DNA of 64,000 nucleotides from an uncultured Bacilli bacterium. GTDB taxonomy: Bacteria > Bacillota_I > Bacilli_A > ML615J-28 > CAG-313. Numbering within the stretch: the stretch's first letter is position 1; each line of letters starts with the position of its first letter. Both the position numbers and the translations under genes were made by a program. Where the stretch lies: the NCBI GenBank assembly GCA_934098295.1, contig CAKONV010000005.1:55102-119101 (forward strand). Reading direction: 5' to 3'. Below the pieces are notes generated by a model. The model saw nothing but the letters and a program-made list of their open reading frames with translations, searched no databases and was not told the origin of the DNA. Of this stretch, positions 8,904-16,027 are shown in pieces.

Positions 8904-10568
8904 TTATGATAAATTTATAATTTTTCCATTTTTATCCAAATCAATTTTATTTGCGAGAGGAACCTTTGGTAATCCCGGCATTGTCATAACATCACCCGTT
9001 AAACAAACTAAAAATTTTGCACCTGCTGAGACTCTAATTTCTCTTACTGTTATTACAAAATCTTTTGGTTCTCCAACTAACTTAGGATTATCACTTAAAG
9101 ACAATGGTGTCTTAGCCATGCATATATAAAATGTTCTATAGTTTGATTTTTCTAACTCTTCTATTTGCTTTTCTGCCTCAGGTGTATATAATACATCCTT
9201 GGCACCATAAACAATTTTTGCAATATTTTTAATTTTTTCAACAATTGTTTGATCTAACATATATGTATAACGAGGTGTTCTATCCTCTTTAGCAATATCA
9301 ACAACCTTTTCAGCAAGACTTAGACCGCCAAGGCCACCTTTTGTGTATACTTCTGATAAGGCATAATTAACATTATTCTTCTTTGCCCAATTATCAAAAG
9401 CCTGTAATTCATTATCCGTATCATGATCAAATTTATTTAGAGCTACAACATAAGGTATACCATAGTATTCAAGTGTTTTTATATGATGCTCTAAATTGGC
9501 AATACCCTTTAACATTGCTCCTACGTTTTCTTCTTTAACTTCATTTTTATTTACGCCACCATGATATTTTAAAGCTTTAATTGTAGCAACTAACACAACC
9601 GCATTAACGTTAAGGCCTGCTTCTCTACATTTAATGTCTAAAAACTTTTCAGCGCCTAAATCTGCACCAAATCCGGCCTCAGTAACTACATAATCAGATA
9701 ATTTTAAGGCCATAGAAGTAGCAAGAATAGAATTACATCCATGAGCAATATTCGCAAAAGGACCACCATGAACAAAAACAGGATTGTTTTCTAGTGTTTG
9801 TACTAGATTAGGCTTTATTGCATCTTTCAAAAGGACTAAAACCGATCCCGTAATTCCTAAATCTTTAACAGTTAAGACTTCTCCACGCGTGTTATAACCG
9901 ATAATTAAATCATCTATACGTTTTCTTAAATCATCTATATCCTTGGCTAAACATAAAACAGCCATTATTTCACTAGCAACCGTAATATTAAAGGAATCTT
10001 CACGAGGGGTTTCTTTTTTTGAATCTAGGCCAACCATCACTTTTCTTAAAGCACGGTCATTTAAATCCATACATCTTTTCCAAACTATTCTTTTTTCATC
10101 TATTTCTAAATTGTTACCTTGATAAATGTGATTATCAATACAGGCACTAATCAAATTATTTGCTACTGTTATCGCATGTAAATCACCTGTAAAATGAAGA
10201 TTTATATCAGCCATAGGGTTAATTTGAGCATATCCACCGCCAGCAGCGCCCCCTTTAACTCCAAATACAGGGCCCAAAGAAGGTTCTCTTAATGCACCTG
10301 ATACTTTTTTTCCAAGTAATGCTAGCGCATCAACTAAACCTATGCTTGTTGTTGATTTTCCCTCACCAAGAGGTGTTGGTGTTATGGCAGTTACCAAAAT
10401 TAATTTTCCATTTTCTTTATTTTTCAAACTATTAAAAATTTTTAAATCTATTTTAGCTTTATCGTTTCCATAATATTCTAAATAATCTAAAGGAATGTCT
10501 AATTTAGAAGCAACATCTTTAATATTTAATATTTTACTATTATTGGCAATATCAATATCACTAAGCAT
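8904..10568 (-). CDS. fhs: Formate-tetrahydrofolate ligase
   Basis: The enzyme joins formate to tetrahydrofolate using ATP, giving 10-formyl-THF for purine and fMet-tRNA synthesis. The ATP-binding TPTPLGEGKSTT is near residue 65. The family block FVHGGPFANIAHG lies near residue 265. I place the start at 10568 (MLSDIDIANN, 554 residues), as in homologues, with GGTGAG upstream; an ATG at 10580 with AAGGA would add four residues. The gene overlaps the 3' end of the SGNH hydrolase gene by 8 bp, so the two are probably coupled. Confidence 0.95.
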   Translation of the reverse strand: MLSDIDIANNSKILNIKDVASKLDIPLDYLEYYGNDKAKIDLKIFNSLKNKENGKLILVTAITPTPLGEGKSTTSIGLVDALALLGKKVSGALREPSLGPVFGVKGGAAGGGYAQINPMADINLHFTGDLHAITVANNLISACIDNHIYQGNNLEIDEKRIVWKRCMDLNDRALRKVMVGLDSKKETPREDSFNITVASEIMAVLCLAKDIDDLRKRIDDLIIGYNTRGEVLTVKDLGITGSVLVLLKDAIKPNLVQTLENNPVFVHGGPFANIAHGCNSILATSMALKLSDYVVTEAGFGADLGAEKFLDIKCREAGLNVNAVVLVATIKALKYHGGVNKNEVKEENVGAMLKGIANLEHHIKTLEYYGIPYVVALNKFDHDTDNELQAFDNWAKKNNVNYALSEVYTKGGLGGLSLAEKVVDIAKEDRTPRYTYMLDQTIVEKIKNIAKIVYGAKDVLYTPEAEKQIEELEKSNYRTFYICMAKTPLSLSDNPKLVGEPKDFVITVREIRVSAGAKFLVCLTGDVMTMPGLPKVPLANKIDLDKNGKIINLS

Positions 10569-11970
10569 AATTCTCACCATTGTAATCCTTAATTATTTGT
10601 TTTGATAGGTTTTCAGAAATTAGTTTCATTCCTAAAGCATTATAATGAAGACTATCTCCTAGGTATGTTTGATAGTTATCTTTTGTAATTAAACTTGCAA
10701 GATCAAATAAATTTACGTATTCATAGGCTTTTGCTAATTGGGCGAAAACTTTATTGTATTCTATTCTTCTTTCTTCTGTGTAATTATAACCATGATAAGC
10801 TGAGTAACCATTATTAAATATATATATTTTTGGTAAAATAACTTTATTGTCTCTTATTTCATAATAATTATTATAAATATATTCGATTATTTTTACATAA
10901 GCATGTTTTACTTGATCAGATGATGAGCCATTTACATTATCGTTTGTTCCTAAAAAAACAATGACAATATTAGGTGTACCATTTTTGTTCAATGTTGAAA
11001 GTCTTGCATTACTACAACCAGCAGATTCTGAACTTCCAGAAGCGGTTGAACCACTCCAAGAATTATTTAAACCCAAAGTAGCTGAACAAGATGTTACAGT
11101 TTGATACCACCATGTATCTGTTACACTTTTTACGGTTGCAGAATATCTTGGATAATAAAATTGATTATCTGAAGTATAGTAACTATTTACAGGACTACTA
11201 GGGTCATAGAATGTAGAAATACTATCTCCTAAAATACTGATTGTCGTATCTTTTAGTAAAGGTGTAACAACTTTATATTCACTAACTTTTGCATATATTG
11301 TGTAATCTTTCTTTATTTCGGTATCAAAATCAAACAATTCACCAGTTTCTTTATCAAACCATCCATCAAAAACATAATAATAACCTTGTTTTGTAGGTTT
11401 TACTTGATCAGGTTCGATTATTTGTGTTCCGTATTCAACATCAATTACATCTATTTGATTATTTTCACTATCTAAAACTGTTACTTTAAACATCTCATAC
11501 TCAATTTGATATCTAGCATAAATTTTTACGTTTTCTGTTAATGTTGTTGGTTTTTTTGACCAACCAACAAATTTCCACATATATCCTTCTCCACCTTCTC
11601 TTACAGGATCAGCTGGATATTCTATACTTGATCCATAAGGTGCAGTTTCTTGTTTAATAATAGTTTTTTGATCATAGTCATAAAAAGTATAAGTAAATTT
11701 CACTTTTTGTTCTTCATAAACAGCAGTAATAACAATATCTTCTGTTAATATATCAAAATCTTTATCCCAACCTTTAAATACATAAGTGGTGTATTCATTT
11801 CCTTGCTTAGTTGGATTGCTTGGAGCAATAATTTTTGCTCCTTTTTTATCAGTCTTTTCTTTTAAAACGGTTCCATCATCATTTAAAAACTTATAAGTAT
11901 AAGTTTTATTACTACATGATGCTATCATACATACTAAAAATAAAGTAAAAAATAAAAACACTTTTTTCAT
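10561..11970 (-). CDS. Secreted SGNH/GDSL-type hydrolase lipoprotein with InlB-like repeats
   Basis: A protein of 469 residues with a lipoprotein signal (hydrophobic 4-16, lipobox IASC, Cys about 19). Residues 25-235 hold three Listeria-Bacteroides (InlB/Flg_new) beta-grasp repeats, recognised by the recurring pattern 'YTYxF.DxDGxxL..., F.GWDK...'. The SGNH domain follows: block I ILGDSIS (about residue 250), block III FLGTNDN (about 345) and block V DSLHYN (about 445), which supply the catalytic Ser and the Asp/His pair. Likely an esterase or acetyl hydrolase acting outside the cell on polysaccharide or peptidoglycan; the substrate is unknown. Its coupling to fhs by overlap is odd for a secreted protein. 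Confidence 0.85.
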   Translation of the reverse strand: MKKVFLFFTLFLVCMIASCSNKTYTYKFLNDDGTVLKEKTDKKGAKIIAPSNPTKQGNEYTTYVFKGWDKDFDILTEDIVITAVYEEQKVKFTYTFYDYDQKTIIKQETAPYGSSIEYPADPVREGGEGYMWKFVGWSKKPTTLTENVKIYARYQIEYEMFKVTVLDSENNQIDVIDVEYGTQIIEPDQVKPTKQGYYYVFDGWFDKETGELFDFDTEIKKDYTIYAKVSEYKVVTPLLKDTTISILGDSISTFYDPSSPVNSYYTSDNQFYYPRYSATVKSVTDTWWYQTVTSCSATLGLNNSWSGSTASGSSESAGCSNARLSTLNKNGTPNIVIVFLGTNDNVNGSSSDQVKHAYVKIIEYIYNNYYEIRDNKVILPKIYIFNNGYSAYHGYNYTEERRIEYNKVFAQLAKAYEYVNLFDLASLITKDNYQTYLGDSLHYNALGMKLISENLSKQIIKDYNGENYA

Positions 11971-12115
11971 GTGGTTTGCCTACCTTTCGTTAATCTTTAT
12001 AGTTTCACATATTATATCATATTATTACTAAAAAATAAAGTAGAAACTAATATTTTTATCTAAATGGAGGGATAAAGATATTATATTTAGTAATAATAGT
12101 TATTGAAATAAAACT

Positions 12116-12592
12116 TTATTCATCTTTTTTAACTTTATATGCATACTCAATGGCATTAGTAAATAATTTATCACAACTACATCCTAATGGGAAGTTATGA
12201 AGGCAATCATCTTTTTTTGTTATTTTTAACATTTTAAATACATCTTCTTTATTAAGATTATCTAAAGAAGAAGATTTAACAATTTCAATGATATCCTTAA
12301 GACATATATTATGACAATAACAAACTATGTATTCATCAAGATTTTCTTTATACCATATCGGTCTTTTTACCTCATCTTTTAAATAATATTTAGGATTATC
12401 TTCTTGAAAATAAACATTTTTACACTTTCTATTTAAACAAATATAAGTTTTGCTTTCTTTTAAATACTTTGAATCTTTTATTAAACTTTTAACTGTCTCT
12501 TGAGGTACCAACATACCTTTGGTTCCACAAACAGGACATTTTGATGCACATATACTTTGACAACTTCTACAATCACTTTTACATTTTTCCAT
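12116..12592 (-). CDS. CopZ-like Cys-rich zinc/[2Fe-2S] protein
   Basis: A protein of 158 residues with about sixteen cysteines. An N-terminal CxxxCxxCxxxC run leads into CPVCGTKGMLV (about residues 19-29) and later CLNRKCKNVYF (about 52-62), the pattern of the CopZ N-terminal zinc-binding domain. A BFD-like segment, VCYCHNICLKDIIEIV (about 89-104), and the late GCSCD may bind [2Fe-2S]. Known relatives couple copper or redox chemistry to a P-type ATPase, but no copper transporter is next to it here. Function is therefore only a family guess. It stands alone on the minus strand, divergent from cwlJ. Confidence 0.6.
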   Translation of the reverse strand: MEKCKSDCRSCQSICASKCPVCGTKGMLVPQETVKSLIKDSKYLKESKTYICLNRKCKNVYFQEDNPKYYLKDEVKRPIWYKENLDEYIVCYCHNICLKDIIEIVKSSSLDNLNKEDVFKMLKITKKDDCLHNFPLGCSCDKLFTNAIEYAYKVKKDE

Positions 12593-12677
12593 TTTGTAAA
12601 CCTCTTTTTCTCACTAATAATATTTTATTTATTAATATTTTTCAATTAAATAGCATAAAATTATTTGAGGTGAAACA

Positions 12678-13097
12678 GTGGGTATAATAAAATATACAAC
12701 AAAAGAAGTCAATCTTCTTGCGAGATTAATGCGAGCAGAAGCTGAAAGCGAAGGTGATTTAGGAATGTTAATGGTCGGAAATGTGGGGGTAAATAGAGTT
12801 CTTGCTAATTGCCTTGACTTCAAAAATATTACTTCCATTTCTCAAATGGTTTATCAACACCCTGGAGGTTTCGAATCAACGCTTTACTCTTATTTTTATC
12901 AAGCGCCTAGAGAGATTGACAAAAAGTTAGCCAAAAGAGTTCTTAATGGTGAAAAATTTCATCCTGCCACTTATGCTTTATGGTTTTATAACTCTGGAAA
13001 TGATGGATGTGAAGAAAAGTGGTGGGGACAATGGAATAGTGGTAAATACAAATCCCATTGTTTTTATGCACCAGTAGATAGTGAAAATTGTTACTAG
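12678..13097 (+). CDS. cwlJ: Spore cortex-lytic hydrolase CwlJ
   Basis: A protein of 139 residues starting at GTG 12678 with GAGGTGA at 12667-12673. The single SleB/CwlJ-type hydrolase domain shows LLARLMRAEAESEGDLGMLMV (first half) and the catalytic-region Glu in RAEAE. CwlJ digests the muramic-lactam cortex during germination and has no signal peptide, consistent with delivery to the coat from the mother cell. The next gene is gerQ, which CwlJ needs for localisation in Bacillus, with 12 bp between them. The pair is transcribed against the surrounding minus-strand genes. Confidence 0.92.
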   Translation: MGIIKYTTKEVNLLARLMRAEAESEGDLGMLMVGNVGVNRVLANCLDFKNITSISQMVYQHPGGFESTLYSYFYQAPREIDKKLAKRVLNGEKFHPATYALWFYNSGNDGCEEKWWGQWNSGKYKSHCFYAPVDSENCY

Positions 13098-13109
13098 GAG
13101 GTTTTAAAA

Positions 13110-13496
13110 ATGACAATTAATTATCAACAACCATTTTATCAAAATCCTTACGGATTATATCCTTATCCACAAGGACAAGTAGGGCCTTTATATAATAGTT
13201 ATCCCGTTGAAAACTATTCAACACCAAGTTATTACAATGAGCAATCATATATTGAAAATATTTTAAGACTAAATAGAGGAAAAATTGCTACTGTGTATAT
13301 GAACTTTGAAGGTAGCCAGTGGGGTTCAAAAATCTTTAGAGGAGAAATTATTGCGGCAGGAAGAGATCATATCATTTTGAAAGATAATCAAAATAAAGTT
13401 AACTATTTGTTATTAACTATTTATTTATCTTATGTTACTTTTGATGAAAATATTGAATATAAGTATGATGCACAACAAAAAGAAATGACTAATTAA
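13110..13496 (+). CDS. gerQ: Spore coat protein GerQ
   Basis: A protein of 128 residues. The first 50 are rich in Tyr, Pro, Gln and Asn (coat-like). A conserved C-terminal GerQ domain (from about residue 50, 'YIENILRLNRGKIATVYMNF') follows. In Bacillus, GerQ is a coat protein cross-linked by transglutaminase and needed to retain CwlJ in the spore. The adjacency to cwlJ and the AGGAGG site at 13096-13101 support a two-gene operon. Confidence 0.9.
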   Translation: MTINYQQPFYQNPYGLYPYPQGQVGPLYNSYPVENYSTPSYYNEQSYIENILRLNRGKIATVYMNFEGSQWGSKIFRGEIIAAGRDHIILKDNQNKVNYLLLTIYLSYVTFDENIEYKYDAQQKEMTN

Positions 13497-13579
13497 CAAA
13501 AATTTTTATCATTTTTAATAATTTAATCTTTATAAAATGTTAAAATACATATATAATTTTTATTAATTGAGGTAATGTT

Positions 13580-13978
13580 ATGTGTGTATTTTGTGAAATA
13601 GCAAAAGGAAATATCCCTTGCTATAAAGTTTATGAAGATGATTTTGTTATAAGTTTCTTAGATTTAAATCCAGCAACTAAAGGGCATACTCTAGTAGTTC
13701 CTAAAAAGCATATTGATAATATTTTTAGTCTTTCTACAACTGATGCTATGGCTATATCAAAAGCAGTAGTACATGTAAGTAATCTTTTGAAAGAAAAATT
13801 AAATGTTCAAAATCTTAATGTTGTAAACAACAATGGGGCTCTTGCTGGTCAATCTGTCATGCATCTGCATGTTCATATTATTCCTAGATATGAAAATGAT
13901 CAAGTAATTATTAACAAAACACAAACTAGTCCTACCAAAGTAGAATTAGAAACAATCTTAAAAGAAATTAAAGGTTGA
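13580..13978 (+). CDS. HIT family nucleotide hydrolase
   Basis: A protein of 132 residues, normal for the family. It has CVFCEIAKG at the N-terminus (zinc-ligand Cys pair) and the histidine triad HLHVHIIPRY (about residues 96-105). HIT proteins hydrolyse purine nucleoside phosphoramidates or dinucleotides such as AMP-linked compounds; the real substrate is unknown. It ends in TGA at a bidirectional terminator facing the LRR lipoprotein gene. Confidence 0.93.
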   Translation: MCVFCEIAKGNIPCYKVYEDDFVISFLDLNPATKGHTLVVPKKHIDNIFSLSTTDAMAISKAVVHVSNLLKEKLNVQNLNVVNNNGALAGQSVMHLHVHIIPRYENDQVIINKTQTSPTKVELETILKEIKG

Positions 13979-14010
13979 TAGGCTCAAAAATGAGTTTATC
14001 AACCTTTTTT
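13971..14010. terminator. Bidirectional terminator between HIT gene and LRR gene
   Basis: AAGGTTGATA (13971-13980) pairs with the complementary TATCAACCTT (13997-14006), with T-runs on the plus side and an A-rich flank on the other. It separates two convergent genes. Confidence 0.8.
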
Positions 14011-14015
14011 ATAAT

Positions 14016-15902
14016 TTATTTAAGTCTATTAAACTTATAACTAGTATAAGTTTTAAATATTCTTGCATTTTCGTAAGGGCTCTTCAAAGCACTCGCATAA
14101 ATAATAATTGTATCTAAAGATGAACCAGACCAATTTGACAATGTATTGAATTCTAATGCTTCTAAACTATAACACTCGTATAGTGCAAAATTGCCAATTG
14201 ACTCTACTTGATCTGAGATAAATAATCTTTCTAAGGATGAACATCCTGCGAATGCAAAATTGCCAATTTTACTTACACCGTCGCATATTTCAATGCTTTT
14301 TATATTATCATATTCAAAGAAAGCACCAGTTGAAACTTCATATTTTTCGCCACCTACGAATTCTGGAAGTTTAAGATTAACTTCATTTCCTTCATAGCCA
14401 ATAAGATAATATTTAGAATCATCAAAAGCAAAGATATATCCATCCACACTTCTAAAAACCTTTGATTCATCTGTTTCATCTTTTTGAATAATTTTACAGT
14501 ACAAACCAACAGAACCATTATCATTACTACCTAAAGAAATACTAATATTGGATAAATTATAAATTTCCGCCAATCTATAACAATAACTAAAAGCATATTC
14601 ACCAATGAATTTTAAACTTTTTGGTAAAACAATACTTCTTAAGTTTACACAATTATAAAAACTCTTATATCCAATTGTTTCAATATTTTTACCAATTACT
14701 AAGTACATTAAATTTTTACAATTTTCAAATGCCGAATCACCGACAAATTTAATCGTATTGGGAATAACCACTCTAGTTAGTTGTGTTTGATTTATAAATG
14801 CACCACAATTAATTGTGTATTCTTTGCCTAAATAAGATTCTGGTAATTCTAACTCACTATTACTTTTTGTATTTCCTAACAAATAAATATCTTCATCAAC
14901 ATAGAAAATAAACCCATCAGAAGTATAATTGATTTTGGAATTGTAACTTTCAGTATCATAAACATCTTTTACATAAAGATTATGTTCACCATCTAAAACC
15001 GAAATGTTAGATAAATTTACTATTTCTACTAATCTATAACAATAATCAAATACTTTTTCATCTTTTTTTATTAAAGTGTTTGGTATTTTAATACTTAGAA
15101 GGAGATAACAAGATTCAAATGCACCAGTTTTTATTTGTTCAACACCATTTATGGTTATTTTTTCTAAATAGTAACATTCTTTAAAACAATTTTCAGGAAT
15201 TACTTTAATATTTTCCATTGTTACTTCTTTAATTTCAGTTTGATAAAAAGCATTGTCTGCCAATATATAATTTTTATCTTCAACTTTTGAATCAATTAAA
15301 ATTTTAGTTTCATTTCCTGTGTAATTGAATAAATAACAAACTTTATCTTCATCTTCGACAAAGTAAAAGCCATTATTCTTAATTACGCTACTTTCATCAT
15401 CAAGGCTTTTATGAATATTTTTTGCGTATAAACCGATAGATCCATTATCTTTATCACCTTGAATAATTGAAATCTTTGACATATTATAAATTTCTACTAA
15501 TCGATAACAGTTTAAAAAAGCAAAATTTCTAATTGTTACAAGGCTTGAAGGAAGTTTTATTTGATATAGATTCTTACAACCTGAAAAAGAATATGCAGAA
15601 ATAACAAGAACGCCTTCTTCTATTGTCACTTTTTCTAGTTTTTTGCAATCCTTAAAAGCATCGTTAGCTATTTCTTTTACTTGTTTATTATTATAGTATC
15701 CTTTTATTGTTATTTCTACTACATCTCTATTACTAATACCGGTTACAATATAATATTTTTCATCTTCACTTAACTGATATTTACAATAATCTTCAACTAG
15801 GGGAGGATTGTCAATATGGTCGTTATCTTTTTTGCATTTTTTTGTTTTACAAGAAGTTAAGAACAAAATCATTAGCAAAAAAATTATACTTATTTTTTTC
15901 AT
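14016..15902 (-). CDS. BspA-like leucine-rich-repeat surface lipoprotein
   Basis: The start at 15902 follows GAGGT and gives a lipoprotein signal (lipobox LTSC); the upstream ATG 26 codons earlier lacks this. About 628 residues. The body is a series of BspA-type LRR units ('IGxxAFxxCxxLxxIxIPxSVxxI' style), arranged as three larger blocks, each with a short 'IYNLSNISI' turn and a 'GYxFxxDDxxxYLxGY' strand segment. The fold is an extracellular adhesive scaffold. Relatives are common in gut anaerobes and bind host or other cells; the ligand is unknown. Confidence 0.85.
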   Translation of the reverse strand: MKKISIIFLLMILFLTSCKTKKCKKDNDHIDNPPLVEDYCKYQLSEDEKYYIVTGISNRDVVEITIKGYYNNKQVKEIANDAFKDCKKLEKVTIEEGVLVISAYSFSGCKNLYQIKLPSSLVTIRNFAFLNCYRLVEIYNMSKISIIQGDKDNGSIGLYAKNIHKSLDDESSVIKNNGFYFVEDEDKVCYLFNYTGNETKILIDSKVEDKNYILADNAFYQTEIKEVTMENIKVIPENCFKECYYLEKITINGVEQIKTGAFESCYLLLSIKIPNTLIKKDEKVFDYCYRLVEIVNLSNISVLDGEHNLYVKDVYDTESYNSKINYTSDGFIFYVDEDIYLLGNTKSNSELELPESYLGKEYTINCGAFINQTQLTRVVIPNTIKFVGDSAFENCKNLMYLVIGKNIETIGYKSFYNCVNLRSIVLPKSLKFIGEYAFSYCYRLAEIYNLSNISISLGSNDNGSVGLYCKIIQKDETDESKVFRSVDGYIFAFDDSKYYLIGYEGNEVNLKLPEFVGGEKYEVSTGAFFEYDNIKSIEICDGVSKIGNFAFAGCSSLERLFISDQVESIGNFALYECYSLEALEFNTLSNWSGSSLDTIIIYASALKSPYENARIFKTYTSYKFNRLK

Positions 15903-15984
15903 AAAATACCTCTTTAAAAAGAAAATCTCTATGTAAATTTTATCATTTTTTTTGTTTTTTAACAAGTAAATGGTTTTCATAAAT

Positions 15985-16027
15985 AAAAATTTATCTTTCC
16001 TTTAAAAAAGAAAAGATAAATTTTTTA
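15985..16027 (-). terminator. Terminator of gyrA
   Basis: The arms AAAGATAAATTT (16012-16023) and AAATTTATCTTT (15987-15998) pair, and the minus strand continues in T-rich sequence. It lies directly after the gyrA stop. Confidence 0.75.

Noticed and set aside
13970..13978. Alternative genetic code (TGA as Trp) as in mollicutes
   Set aside because: TGA ends the HIT and RDD genes at the expected C-termini and Trp is encoded by TGG throughout, so the standard bacterial code is used.
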